64,000 nt of DNA from Duganella rivi (GTDB lineage: Bacteria > Pseudomonadota > Gammaproteobacteria > Burkholderiales > Burkholderiaceae_D): the NCBI RefSeq assembly GCF_009857435.1, contig NZ_WWCK01000005.1, positions 434,001-498,000 on the forward strand. The letters run 5' to 3'. Of this stretch, positions 45,097 to 54,153 are shown piece by piece. The notes below the pieces were generated by a model. That model ran no database searches. It saw only the letters and a list, made by a program, of their open reading frames with translations, and was not told the DNA's origin. Each line of letters begins with the position of its first letter. Position 1 is the first letter of the stretch. The translations under genes were made by a program, and so were the position numbers.

Positions 45097-45108
45097 AACG
45101 ATAACCAT

Positions 45109-45729
45109 ATGAAGCCGGTCGACAAGAAGATTTACCTTGCCTCGAAAAGCCCACGCCGGCGCGAACTGCTGCGCCAAGTCGGCATCGACTTCGAGCTGCT
45201 GCTGTTGCGCAGCGACGGCCCGCGCGGCCCGGACGTGACGGAAGAAGTACTGCCCGGCGAAGCGCCGCTTGATTACGTGGCGCGCGTGGCGCTGGAGAAA
45301 GCCAAATTTGCGGCCAGCCTGGTCACCATGCGCCGCATGGCGCCGCGCCCGGTGCTGTCGGCCGACACCACCGTCACCATCGACGGCGCCATCCTCGGCA
45401 AGCCCGCCAATCCGGCCGAGGCCACCGCCATGCTGCAACAGCTGTCGGGCCGCACCCACCAGGTGCTGACCTCCATCGCCGTGGCTTCGGCTGATTTCTC
45501 GGCCCAGGTCACGCAAGTGTCGGACGTGCGCTTCGGCGTGCTGTCGCCGGCCGCCATTGCCGCCTACTGCGCCACCTCCGAACCGTACGATAAGGCCGGC
45601 GGCTATGGCATTCAAGGGCCGGCTGCGGTGTTCATCGAGCACATCTCCGGCAGCCACTCGGGCATCATGGGCCTGCCGATCTACGAAACCGTGCAGCTGC
45701 TGCGGCAGGCCGGTTTGCCGCTACCTTAG
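45109..45729 (+). CDS. maf: Maf-family nucleotide pyrophosphatase
   Basis: House-cleaning NTP pyrophosphatase, 206 residues. The signature SKSPRRRELL, the catalytic ADTTVTIDG and the closing GSHSGIMGLPIYET are all present. It may hydrolyse dTTP/UTP or modified nucleotides; the subgroup was not settled. It lies 12 bases after rlmH in the conserved cluster that ends with rng. Confidence 0.93.
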   Translation: MKPVDKKIYLASKSPRRRELLRQVGIDFELLLLRSDGPRGPDVTEEVLPGEAPLDYVARVALEKAKFAASLVTMRRMAPRPVLSADTTVTIDGAILGKPANPAEATAMLQQLSGRTHQVLTSIAVASADFSAQVTQVSDVRFGVLSPAAIAAYCATSEPYDKAGGYGIQGPAAVFIEHISGSHSGIMGLPIYETVQLLRQAGLPLP

Positions 45730-45738
45730 GGCCGAGAC

Positions 45739-46743
45739 ATGGGCGGGCGCATGATGAAGCTGGCTGTGCTACTTCTACTGCTGCTACAAGCCATCCTGCC
45801 GGCAGCGGCGCAATCCGCCCCGCCCACCATCTTGCTGATCGAAAGCTACCACGCCGAATTCGAGTGGGATGCCAGCTACCGCGCCGCCCTGCAGGCGAAG
45901 CTGGAACCGGCCTACAAGCTGGTCAGCTTCGAAATGGACACCAAGCGCCTGCCGCCCGAGCGCCACGCGGCCATGGCCGACCAGGCGTGGGCGCTGTACC
46001 TGAAGCTGAAACCGGCGCTGGTGATCGTCGGCGACGATGCCGCCCTGAGCATGCTGGTCACGCGGCTGGCGGCCACCACCACACCGGTGGTCTACCTCGG
46101 CATCAACAACAATCCGCGCAATTACTTCGATCCCGGCAAGGTACGAAACATCACCGGCGTGCTGGAGCGGCCGCTGGTCAAGCGCAATGTCGCGCAACTG
46201 CGCAAGATCATGCCGAAGGCGCGGCGGGTGCTGTTCCTGTTCGATACCAGCATGACCTCCACCGTCATCCTCGGCGAAATTTTCCAGGGCCGCACGCAAC
46301 AGCAATTTGAAGGGCTAACCGTCGACATCAAGCTGATCGGCGACTGGCGGCAGTGGCAAGACGAAGTGCTGGCGGCACGCAGCAACGGCTACGACGCCCT
46401 GTTCTACGGCACCTACCAGGCCGTGCGCGACGGCGCCAAGCCGCCGCGCACGCCGATCAGCATGCTGCGCTGGAGTTCCGAGCATGCGCAAGTGCCGCTG
46501 TTCGGCCTGTGGGACTTCTTCGTCGGCGCCGATCTCGCGGCCGGTGGGCTGGTGCTGGATGGGCGCGAGCAAGGCATGGAAGCTGCCGCGATTGCGTTGC
46601 GCATCCTGGGCGGCGCCGCGCCGGGCAGCATCTACCCGGTCACTGCGCAGCGGGGCCGCTTTGTGTTCAGCCGCACACAGTTGCAACGCTTCGGCATCAC
46701 CCTGCCGCCGGAGATTGCAGCGCAAAGCCAGCTGGTCGACTGA
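45739..46743 (+). CDS. Periplasmic ABC-type substrate-binding protein (ABC_sub_bind)
   Basis: A 334-residue exported protein with the fold of ABC_sub_bind (YtrF/TrpX-like) proteins. ATG codons at 45739, 45751 and 45754 are all possible; a signal peptide follows (KLAVLLLLLLQAILPAAAQ). Visible blocks include LVIVGDDAALSMLVTRLA and TPVVYLGINNNP. It is inserted between maf and rng, which are normally adjacent, and no transporter subunit is near. Such domains also occur fused to sensor kinases; here it is free. Confidence 0.75.
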   Translation: MGGRMMKLAVLLLLLLQAILPAAAQSAPPTILLIESYHAEFEWDASYRAALQAKLEPAYKLVSFEMDTKRLPPERHAAMADQAWALYLKLKPALVIVGDDAALSMLVTRLAATTTPVVYLGINNNPRNYFDPGKVRNITGVLERPLVKRNVAQLRKIMPKARRVLFLFDTSMTSTVILGEIFQGRTQQQFEGLTVDIKLIGDWRQWQDEVLAARSNGYDALFYGTYQAVRDGAKPPRTPISMLRWSSEHAQVPLFGLWDFFVGADLAAGGLVLDGREQGMEAAAIALRILGGAAPGSIYPVTAQRGRFVFSRTQLQRFGITLPPEIAAQSQLVD

Positions 46744-46781
46744 GGTTTGCCGCCCCGCAGTGGCGCGTGTATGATCGGGGC

Positions 46782-48248
46782 ATGAATGAAGATATCCTGA
46801 TCAATATAACGCCTCAAGAGACCCGTGTCGCCCTCATCATGCAGGGCGCCGTGCAGGAACTCCACATCGAACGCACGCTCACGCGCGGACTGGCCGGCAA
46901 CGTCTACTCCGGCAAGGTGGTGCGCGTGCTGCCGGGCATGCAGTCGGCCTTTATCGATATCGGCCTGGAACGCGCGGCGTTTTTGCACGTCGCCGATATC
47001 TGGGAAGCGCGTCCGCATGACGGCGGCAACAACGCTGCGCCGACGCCGATTGAAAAAATCCTGTTCGATGGCCAAGTGCTGACCGTGCAGGTCATCAAAG
47101 ATCCGATCGGCACCAAGGGCGCGCGCCTGTCGACGCAAATCTCGATCGCGGGCCGCATGCTGGTCTACCTGCCGCAAGATGGGCACATCGGCATCTCGCA
47201 GAAAATTGAAAAGGAATCGGATCGCGAAGCATTGCGCACGCGCTTGCAAAGCCTGCTGCCGCCGGAAGAAAAAGGCGGCTACATCGTGCGCACGCAAGCG
47301 GAAGATGCGTCGGACTCCGACATCGCCGCCGACGTTGAATACCTGCGCAAGACCTGGGCCGCCATCACGCACGGCGCGCGCACCAAGCCTGCCACCACCT
47401 TGCTGCATCAGGACTTGAGCCTGGCCCAGCGCGTGCTGCGCGACTTCGTGCACGACGAGACGGCCACCATCCAGGTCGACTCGCGCGAGAACTATGTGAA
47501 CTTGCAGGAGTTCGGCAAGGCTTACACGCCGGGCGTGCTGCCACGGCTGCACCACTACACCGGCGAGCGTCCGCTGTTTGATTTATACGGCGTGGAAGAA
47601 GAAATCCTGCGCGCGCTGGGCCGGCGCGTGGATTTGAAATCGGGCGGCTACCTGATCGTCGATCAGACCGAGGCCATGACCACCATCGACGTCAACACCG
47701 GCGGCTTTGTTGGCGGGCGCAATTTCGCCGATACGATTTTCAAGACCAATCTGGAAGCGGCGCACGCGATTGCGCGCCAACTGCGGCTGCGTAATTTGGG
47801 CGGCATCATCATCCTCGACTTCATCGACATGGAAAACACCGAGCACCGCAACGCGGTCTTGGCCGAGTTGAAGAAAGCCCTGTCGCGCGACCGCACCAAA
47901 GTTTCGGTCAGCAGCTTCTCGGCATTGGGATTAGTGGAGATGACCCGCAAGCGCACGCGCGAATCGCTGGCTCACATCCTGTGCGAACCCTGCCCGGCTT
48001 GCAACGGCCGTGGCCAAGTAAAAACTTCGCGCACCATCTGCTATGAGATCCTGCGTGAACTGCTGCGCGAAGCCAAGCAATTCAACCCACGCGAATTCCG
48101 CATCCTCGCCTCGCAGGAAGTGGTGGACTTATTCCTAGAAGAAGAATCCCAGCACCTCGCCATGCTGGGCGACTTCATCGGCAAGAAAATCTCGCTCCAG
48201 GTAGAAAACACCTACCATCAAGAACAGTATGACGTGATCTTGATGTGA
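46782..48248 (+). CDS. rng: Ribonuclease G
   Basis: Endoribonuclease of 488 residues that matures the 16S rRNA 5' end and degrades mRNA. It has the S1 domain (YSGKVVRVLPGMQSAFIDIG), the catalytic metal pocket (IDVNTGGFVGGRNFADTIF, IIILDFIDME) and the zinc-link CEPCPACNGRG. The ATG at 46782 follows the previous stop; the longer frame is not coding. Its 3' end overlaps a convergent small gene by 31 bases. Confidence 0.97.
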   Translation: MNEDILINITPQETRVALIMQGAVQELHIERTLTRGLAGNVYSGKVVRVLPGMQSAFIDIGLERAAFLHVADIWEARPHDGGNNAAPTPIEKILFDGQVLTVQVIKDPIGTKGARLSTQISIAGRMLVYLPQDGHIGISQKIEKESDREALRTRLQSLLPPEEKGGYIVRTQAEDASDSDIAADVEYLRKTWAAITHGARTKPATTLLHQDLSLAQRVLRDFVHDETATIQVDSRENYVNLQEFGKAYTPGVLPRLHHYTGERPLFDLYGVEEEILRALGRRVDLKSGGYLIVDQTEAMTTIDVNTGGFVGGRNFADTIFKTNLEAAHAIARQLRLRNLGGIIILDFIDMENTEHRNAVLAELKKALSRDRTKVSVSSFSALGLVEMTRKRTRESLAHILCEPCPACNGRGQVKTSRTICYEILRELLREAKQFNPREFRILASQEVVDLFLEEESQHLAMLGDFIGKKISLQVENTYHQEQYDVILM

Positions 48249-48601
48249 CCAGGAATCTCATCAAGGCGAACGTCATTGTCTCTGAAACGCATACGCTGGT
48301 GTAAGGCAGCGCCCACCAGCAGTAACGTTTCGCCATCGGCAAGGAAGGCAAAATAAGTAGGAGTGCCAAATGCGGCTTCACATGCGGCCCGTTGGCGCTC
48401 CAACTGCGCCGGTATTGCACTGTGGCTTTTCAGGACGCTCACCTGAACGGCAAACTTTTCGCCGTTACCTACTGCGAGGATATCAGCTTCCTCTCCCATT
48501 CCCGGCGGAACGTCTTTATAAGTCCTGTAGCCATTTCTTACCAAGGCCAGCGACACCAATGACACTGCGAAATTATGAGGGATATCCATGTTTCTACCCA
48601 T
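48218..48601 (-). CDS. Small protein of unknown function, nuclease-like pattern
   Basis: A 127-residue product in a lower-GC patch. The stretch GYRTYKDVPPG...EEADILAVGNGEKFAVQVS resembles the core of PD-(D/E)XK nuclease-like domains (Asp, then hydrophobic strand with QV), but the final Lys is replaced by Ser, so catalysis is doubtful. Start may be 48601 or the Met four codons later. It runs 8 bases into the end of the remnant upstream and 31 bases into rng. Probably horizontally acquired. Confidence 0.5.
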   Translation of the reverse strand: MGRNMDIPHNFAVSLVSLALVRNGYRTYKDVPPGMGEEADILAVGNGEKFAVQVSVLKSHSAIPAQLERQRAACEAAFGTPTYFAFLADGETLLLVGAALHQRMRFRDNDVRLDEIPGHIKITSYCS

Positions 48602-48930
48602 GCTTTCGAGTCAAGCACGAAACAAATGTCTTCAGTCCAGCCTCAAAGTAAGCGTGCACTTCTAAGTAAATAGGCATCTGCACTGCCTCATCGGAAAGCG
48701 GGAAAAGGCGCGGTACTACGCGCACTCCACTTCTTTGCGCTTCATCCTGCGTACTAAAATTAGCACGAATACCTTGTCGCGGGAGCGCAATTGCAGCAGT
48801 AGCTCTAACCTGCAAAAAAGAACGGCCCATACTCCTTGCCATGCGCATCGATCAAGTTGACGATGAAGTCTATAGAGGAACAACCAGTATGCTCAGTTTG
48901 TGGTGATGACTCTTGAGATATCTCAGGACA
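48594..48930 (-). pseudogene. Frameshifted remnant of a DUF4365-like protein
   Basis: Reading the minus strand, one frame gives SIDFIVNLIDAHGKEYGPF and then stops; at a run of six Ts (plus-strand As at 48814-48819) the neighbouring frame continues LQVRATAAIALPRQG to a stop at 48594. Joined, the pattern D-F-I-V ... L-Q-V-R-A-T resembles the DUF4365 nuclease-like core, with Arg in place of Lys. No start codon is visible before the break, so it looks 5'-truncated as well. Base composition is lower in GC than its neighbours. Confidence 0.4.
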
Positions 48931-48932
48931 TA

Positions 48933-48967
48933 AAAAAGCCCGCCCGAATGAATCGAGCGGGCTTTTT
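48933..48967 (-). terminator. Rho-independent terminator after PEP-CTERM gene
   Basis: AAAAAGCCCGC (48933-48943) pairs with GCGGGCTTTTT (48957-48967). On the minus strand it follows the PEP-CTERM gene by 17 bases and ends in a T-run; the symmetry lets it work in both directions. Confidence 0.88.
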
Positions 48968-48984
48968 GGGAATGCGCGGTGCGC

Positions 48985-49566
48985 TTACTTGCGGGCGCGG
49001 CGGCGTGCTGCGAGGCCTACCAGTGCCAGGCCGCCCAGCATCATGCCGTATGTGGCCGGTTCTGGAACCGCCGAAACGGACAGGAAGGCGCGGTAGTTGC
49101 TGACGCCGTTAGGCAGGTTGCCAAACGAGAAGGTGGTGCCGGCTGCCAGCGGCTGGGTCCAGTGGAACACCAGTTCGCCACCGCCGTAGTGCACGGCCAA
49201 GTAGTCGAACTTGGAGCCGACGGTGAAGCTGCCGGTTTTTACCGAAGTCAGTTCATCGACGTGCGAGGTCAGCGACAGCGAGCCGGTGCCATTGGCAGGC
49301 AAGCTGAACAGCGACTCCACCAGGCTTTCGATTTTATCCACGCCTTGGCCGCCCTTCGGATTGCCAGCGTCGTAAATGTACACTTCCGCCGCCTTGGTCG
49401 GGCCGTAGGTAACGGTTTTGCCGCCCACCATGAGCGTGGTTGGCGCAGTCACTTTGCTCCAGGTTGGCTCTGCCACAGGGGCTGGCTTATCATTTTTTGC
49501 CGCCGACGCGTAGGAAGCCGAGGCTGCGAGAGCAATACCGACAACGAAAGTTTTGGTGAAGGACAT
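48985..49566 (-). CDS. PEP-CTERM sorting domain protein
   Basis: A 193-residue exported protein with a signal peptide (about residues 1-22, ending ASYASA) and the C-terminal sorting signal VPEPATYGMMLGGLALVGLA followed by basic RRRARK. Exosortase cleaves such signals in bacteria that make exopolysaccharide. The middle is a beta-rich domain of unknown role with few cysteines. Flanked by terminators on its own strand, so it is a single transcript. Confidence 0.92.
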   Translation of the reverse strand: MSFTKTFVVGIALAASASYASAAKNDKPAPVAEPTWSKVTAPTTLMVGGKTVTYGPTKAAEVYIYDAGNPKGGQGVDKIESLVESLFSLPANGTGSLSLTSHVDELTSVKTGSFTVGSKFDYLAVHYGGGELVFHWTQPLAAGTTFSFGNLPNGVSNYRAFLSVSAVPEPATYGMMLGGLALVGLAARRRARK

Positions 49567-49652
49567 AGATCACTCCGTATGGTTGAGGTGCGACAATATC
49601 ATCGACACAAACGCAGTGCAAGAAAAATAAGAATAATTGAGTAATTGCAACA

Positions 49653-49678
49653 AAAAAACCCGCCGAGGCGGGTTTTTT
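49653..49678 (-). terminator. Rho-independent terminator after aceA
   Basis: AAAAAACCCGCC and GGCGGGTTTTTT meet around a very short loop; on the minus strand it lies 17 bases after the aceA stop and ends in a T-run. Confidence 0.88.
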
Positions 49679-49694
49679 GCTGGCAGAACCTGGA

Positions 49695-51278
49695 TTAGTG
49701 GAACTGGTTCATGGTGTTGTCTTTGCCGCCGGCCTTCAGGGCTGCTTCGCCACTGAAGTAGTCCTTGTGATCGTCGCCGATGTCGGAGCCGGACATGTTC
49801 TGGTGCTTGACGCAGGCGATGCCTTGGCGGATTTCCTTGCGCTGTACGCCAGCCACGTAGCCCAGCATGCCTTGGTCGCCGAAGTATTCCTTGGCCAGGT
49901 TGTCGGTCGACAGCGCGGCGGTGTGGTAGGTCGGCAGCGTGATCAGGTGGTGGAAGATGCCGGCTTCGCGCGCTGCATCGGCCTGGAAAGTACGGATCTT
50001 CTCGTCTGCCACCTTGGCCAGCACCGTCTCGTCGTACTCGGCGCTCATCAGCTGCGAACGCTCGTAGTTCGACACATCCTGGCCGGCGGCTTTCATCGCA
50101 TCGTAAGCCTGCTGACGGAAGTTCAGGGTCCAGTTGAACGATGGGCTGTTGTTGTACACCAGCTTGGCGTTCGGGATGACCTTGCGGATTTCGCTGACCA
50201 TGCCGCCGATCTGGGCGATGTGCGGTTTCTCGGTTTCGATCCACAGCAGGTCGGCGCCGTTTTGCAGCGAGGTGATGCAATCCAGTACGCAGCGTGCTTC
50301 GCCGGTGCCAGCTCGGAATTGGAACAGGTTGCTTGGCAGGCGCTTAGGACGCAGCAATTTGCCGTCGCGCTTGATGATCACGTCGCCGTTGCCCAGCGCA
50401 TCGGCCGACACTTCGTCGCAATCCAGGAAGGCGTTGTATTGGTCGCCCAGATCGCCCGGTTCGTTGGTCACGGCGATTTGCTTGGTCAGGCCGGCGCCCA
50501 GCGAGTCGGTACGGGCCACGATGATGCCGTCGTCCACGCCCAGTTCCAGGAAGGCGTAGCGGATGGCGCGGATCTTGGCCAGGAAGTCTTCATGCGGCAC
50601 AGTGACTTTGCCGTCCTGGTGGCCGCACTGCTTCTCGTCCGACACCTGATTTTCGATCTGGATGCAGCAAGCACCGGCTTCGATGAATTGCTTGGCCAGC
50701 AGGTAGGTCGCTTCAGCGTTACCGAAACCGGCGTCGATGTCGGCGATGATAGGCACAACGTGGGTGATGTGGTTGTCGATCTTCGACTGGATCGCAGCTT
50801 TTTCAGCGGCAGGCGCAGCGTCCAGCTGGCGGAAAAGGCCGCCCAGTTCGCGGGCATCGGCCTGGCGCAGGAAGGTGTACAGCTCTTTTATCAGCGCCGA
50901 GACGGCGGTTTTTTCGTGCATCGACTGGTCTGGCAGCGGGCCGAACTCGGAGCGCAGCGCGGCAACCATCCAGCCCGACAGGTACAGGTAGCGGCGGTCG
51001 GTGCTGTTGAAGTGCTTCTTGATCGAGATCATTTTTTGCTGGCCGATGAAACCGTGCCAGCAGCCCAGCGACTGGGTGTATTTCGATGGATCTTTGTCGT
51101 AGGCGGCCATGTCGGCGCGCATGATCTTGGCGGTGTACTTGGCAATGTCCAGACCGGTCTTGAATTTGTTCTGGGCGCGCATGCGTGCAGCGGACTCGGG
51201 ATTGATGGCATTCCAGGCCGAGCCTTGTTGCTCCTTCAAAGTCGCAACTGCCTTGATGTCGTCTTGGTACTGGGACAT
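49695..51278 (-). CDS. aceA: Isocitrate lyase (long form)
   Basis: Glyoxylate-shunt enzyme splitting isocitrate to succinate and glyoxylate. The 527-residue product belongs to the longer subgroup also found in Pseudomonas, with the active-site loop EKQCGHQDGK rather than KKCGH and a later substrate-binding block NNSPSFNWT. AGGAG precedes the ATG. A palindrome at 51379-51392 upstream may be its operator. It permits growth on acetate and fatty acids together with fbp. Confidence 0.96.
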   Translation of the reverse strand: MSQYQDDIKAVATLKEQQGSAWNAINPESAARMRAQNKFKTGLDIAKYTAKIMRADMAAYDKDPSKYTQSLGCWHGFIGQQKMISIKKHFNSTDRRYLYLSGWMVAALRSEFGPLPDQSMHEKTAVSALIKELYTFLRQADARELGGLFRQLDAAPAAEKAAIQSKIDNHITHVVPIIADIDAGFGNAEATYLLAKQFIEAGACCIQIENQVSDEKQCGHQDGKVTVPHEDFLAKIRAIRYAFLELGVDDGIIVARTDSLGAGLTKQIAVTNEPGDLGDQYNAFLDCDEVSADALGNGDVIIKRDGKLLRPKRLPSNLFQFRAGTGEARCVLDCITSLQNGADLLWIETEKPHIAQIGGMVSEIRKVIPNAKLVYNNSPSFNWTLNFRQQAYDAMKAAGQDVSNYERSQLMSAEYDETVLAKVADEKIRTFQADAAREAGIFHHLITLPTYHTAALSTDNLAKEYFGDQGMLGYVAGVQRKEIRQGIACVKHQNMSGSDIGDDHKDYFSGEAALKAGGKDNTMNQFH

Positions 51279-51378
51279 GGTGTATCTCCTAAAAGAAAAG
51301 TAAGTAAGTCTTCAAGCTAAGTCTTCGAGTGCCGAACTGCATGACTAAATAGTAGGCCATTCTGATGCATTGCACAAA

Positions 51379-51392
51379 GTCTTATATAAGAC
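51379..51392. promoter_or_regulatory. GTCTTATATAAGAC palindrome upstream of aceA
   Basis: A perfect 14-bp palindrome about 100 bases ahead of the aceA ATG, in an AT-rich 249-bp gap (51279-51527) that also serves the aldo/keto reductase end. It fits a dimeric regulator such as a GntR-type protein, as often found for glyoxylate-shunt genes, but the protein is not identified. Confidence 0.5.
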
Positions 51393-51527
51393 ATATAACT
51401 TAAATTTATTCCTTACTTTTCAATTAGATAGACACAATTTTTTGCGATATAAAACGCCTTTTCAAAAAATGGAAAAAACCATGCGGCAGTCCATCATGGC
51501 AAATTCCACGATACGAAACGACTTTTC

Positions 51528-52382
51528 TTATACCGAGGTAATCACACTATTTAGGCGCTGCACGGCCTGCTCCGGCAGCACCAGCTTGCTCGCTGCAAGG
51601 TTCTGGCGCAGGTGCGCAACAGTCGAGGTGCCAGGAATCAGCAGGATATTCGGCGCGCGTTGCAGCAGCCAGGCCAGCGCCGTTTGCATCGGCGTCGCGT
51701 CCAGTTCAGCAGCCACCTCGGCCAGAATCGACGATTGCAACGGCGAGAAGCCACCGAGCGGGAAGAACGGCACGTAGGCGATGCCCTGTTGCGCCAGTTC
51801 GTCGATCAGCGCGTCGTCGTGGCGGAGCACCAGGTTGTACTGGTTCTGCACACAGACGATACCGGTAATAGCGCGCGCCTGCTGCACTTGCCGCGAGGTG
51901 GCGTTGCTCAGGCCGATGTGGCGGATCAGGCCGCGCTGCTGCAGTTCGGCCAGCTTGGTGATATGCGCCTCGATATCGCCCTCGGCCGGGGCCATCACGT
52001 CAAACATCAGGCGCATGTTCACCACGTCCAGCACGTCGAGGCCGAGGTTGCGCAGGTTGTCGTGCACGGCGGTTTCCAATTCCTGCGGCGACTGCGCCGG
52101 CAGCCACGAGGCATCGGCGCCGCGCAGCGCGCCGACCTTGGTGACGATGGTCAGATCGTCGCGGTAAGGATGCAGCGCTTCGCGGATCAGTTGGTTGGTG
52201 ATGTGCGGGCCGTAGAAATCGCTGGTGTCGATGTGGTTGACGCCACTCTCCACCGCCTCGCGCAGCACCGCCAGCGCTTCATCGCGGTTCTTCGGCTGGC
52301 CGAACGCGTGCGCGCCGGCCAATTGCATGGCGCCGTAGCCCATGCGGTTCACGGTCAGATGACCAAGTTGGAAGGTATTCAT
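51528..52382 (-). CDS. Aldo/keto reductase
   Basis: A 284-residue NADPH-dependent oxidoreductase with TIM-barrel fold. The catalytic tetrad is recognisable: Asp/Tyr in HIDTSDFYGP, Lys in IVTKVGA, and a position usually His is in the DVVNMRLMF strand, where Asn/Met replace the usual His; this is a variation seen in some subfamilies. It is divergent from a LysR gene that probably controls it. CTAGGAG precedes the ATG. Confidence 0.9.
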   Translation of the reverse strand: MNTFQLGHLTVNRMGYGAMQLAGAHAFGQPKNRDEALAVLREAVESGVNHIDTSDFYGPHITNQLIREALHPYRDDLTIVTKVGALRGADASWLPAQSPQELETAVHDNLRNLGLDVLDVVNMRLMFDVMAPAEGDIEAHITKLAELQQRGLIRHIGLSNATSRQVQQARAITGIVCVQNQYNLVLRHDDALIDELAQQGIAYVPFFPLGGFSPLQSSILAEVAAELDATPMQTALAWLLQRAPNILLIPGTSTVAHLRQNLAASKLVLPEQAVQRLNSVITSV

Positions 52383-52488
52383 TTGTTTCTCCTAGCAGAA
52401 AGGTTGATGGACACAGTCTAGGCACCTTCGCGCTGTGCGACAATACATCGTAATTGCACAGCTTGTGCTGAAATCAGGACAATCCAGA

Positions 52489-53388
52489 ATGGCAGATTTA
52501 CAGGACGTTGGCGCCTTCGTGGCCGTGGCCAGGCATGGCGGCTTTCGCGAGGCCGCGCGCAAGACCGGCAGCAGCCCGTCGCAGTTGAGCGAGGCGGTGC
52601 GGCGACTGGAGGCAGGACTGGGCGTGCGCCTGCTGCACCGGACCACGCGCAGCGTTGCCGCCACCGATGCCGGCCAGCGCTTGCTGGAACAATTGACGCC
52701 TGCGCTGGACGCGGTGGAGACGGCGCTGGACGTGGTCAACGGCTTCCGCGACCGTCCCGCCGGGCGGCTGCGGCTGAACGTGCCGACCAGCGCGGCCAAA
52801 GTGATGCTGCCACGTATCCTTCCGCCCTTCCACCACGCCTACCCCGACATCGCGGTGGAAGTGACGGTCGACGACAGCTTTGTCGACCTGCTACGCAGCG
52901 GCTGCGACGCCGGCATCCGCTACGGCGAGCGCATGGAGCAGGACATGGTGGCCACGCCGATCGGCCCGCGCCGGCAGCGCTTCGCCCTCGCCGCATCGCC
53001 CGCCTACCTGCAGCAGCACGGCGTGCCGAAGAAGCCGCAAGACCTGCTGAACCACATCTGTCTGCGCGGCCGTTTCAACAGCGGCGCCATGCCGCCGTGG
53101 GAATTTGAGCACAAGGGCAAGAAGGTGGTGATCGAGCCGAACGGCCCGCTGATCGTCAACCTCGGCGCCGGAGCCGACCTGATGGTCGATGCCGCCGTCG
53201 GTGGCGCAGGGCTGGTGTATCTGTTTGAGGACTGGCTCCAGCCCTATTTCGAACGCGGCGAGTTGGCGCCGGTGCTGGAACGCTGGTGGCCAACCTTCGA
53301 GGGGCCGATGCTGTACTACCCGGGCCGGCGCTACCTGCCCGCCCCGTTGCGGGCGTTTGTCGACTTCATCCAGTCCATGCGCTGGTAA
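52489..53388 (+). CDS. LysR-family transcriptional regulator
   Basis: A 299-residue regulator starting at 52489 (MADLQDVGAFVAVARHGGF); an 18-codon extension from 52435 lies in the divergent promoter region and is unlikely. The HTH (FREAARKTGSSPSQLSEAV) and effector domain are clear. It is divergent from the aldo/keto reductase gene, a common target arrangement. Confidence 0.93.
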   Translation: MADLQDVGAFVAVARHGGFREAARKTGSSPSQLSEAVRRLEAGLGVRLLHRTTRSVAATDAGQRLLEQLTPALDAVETALDVVNGFRDRPAGRLRLNVPTSAAKVMLPRILPPFHHAYPDIAVEVTVDDSFVDLLRSGCDAGIRYGERMEQDMVATPIGPRRQRFALAASPAYLQQHGVPKKPQDLLNHICLRGRFNSGAMPPWEFEHKGKKVVIEPNGPLIVNLGAGADLMVDAAVGGAGLVYLFEDWLQPYFERGELAPVLERWWPTFEGPMLYYPGRRYLPAPLRAFVDFIQSMRW

Positions 53389-53463
53389 ATTGCTGCACTG
53401 CCGCTAGCTCTCTTTCAATGTTGGCGATATAGTCAATGCACAAATCACAACAAAGGAGACAGC

Positions 53464-54150
53464 ATGACCATCAAACGTTCGTTTGCAGTGCTCTGTTTCA
53501 TCCTGCCGTGCGCACTCGCGCAGGCAGGCAACCACGAATCGGTGCCGGCCCCGGCGCCGGCAGTTGGCGATTCGTGGACCTACCAGTACACCGATGTGTG
53601 GAAAGGTTCCAAAGGCAATATCAACCGCATGGAGGTGGCTTCCATCGATGAAGCCGGCGTGCACGTGGATATCAAGCGTGCCGCCAGCGGTGCTTTAATC
53701 AGTACCCAGCTGTTCACTGCGGAGATGAACCCGGTCGAGCGCGGCGGCATGCACTTCGCGCCGTCGTTTGCGCGCTACGCTTTCCCGCTATCGCCCGGCA
53801 AGGAATGGGCGAGCGACGTGGTCGGCGATAACAGCAAGGCCGGCAAGCAATGGCGCTATCAAATCAAGGGCAAGGTGCAGGACTGGGAAAAGGTGCGCGT
53901 GCCGGCCGGCGAGTTTGAAGCGCTGAAGGTGGTGATCGAGGCGCAGTACGGCTCAGTGGACGGCAGCGCCGGCGGTGGGCGCCTGACGGAAACCGTGTGG
54001 TTCGTGCCGGCGCTGAACAACTACGTCAAGCTCGACTACCAAGATGCCGATGCGCAGGGCCGCCTCTACAGCCGCGATAGCTGGGAATTGACGGCCTATG
54101 CGCACAAGGGCGCGCCGCCACTGGCCGCACTCGCCAAGACCGCGCGCTAA
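53464..54150 (+). CDS. Exported hypothetical protein
   Basis: A 228-residue secreted or periplasmic protein with a signal peptide ending ALAQA-GNHE. AAAGGAG precedes the ATG. The body is beta-rich (GDSWTYQYTDVWKG, VRVPAGEFEALKVVIEAQYG), resembling the DUF3108-like or YbbC-type 'attractin-like' outer folds only loosely; I do not recognise it with confidence. It converges on the tadG-like gene. Confidence 0.75.
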   Translation: MTIKRSFAVLCFILPCALAQAGNHESVPAPAPAVGDSWTYQYTDVWKGSKGNINRMEVASIDEAGVHVDIKRAASGALISTQLFTAEMNPVERGGMHFAPSFARYAFPLSPGKEWASDVVGDNSKAGKQWRYQIKGKVQDWEKVRVPAGEFEALKVVIEAQYGSVDGSAGGGRLTETVWFVPALNNYVKLDYQDADAQGRLYSRDSWELTAYAHKGAPPLAALAKTAR

Positions 54151-54153
54151 GCC

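Noticed and set aside
48594..48848. C-terminal fragment of a LysR regulator
   Set aside because: The end of the frame vaguely resembles a LysR tail, but the frame-corrected upstream part fits a nuclease-like DUF4365 pattern better.
53464..54150. A lipoprotein assignment for the exported protein before tadG
   Set aside because: The signal peptide has cysteines inside the hydrophobic part but none at a lipobox position.
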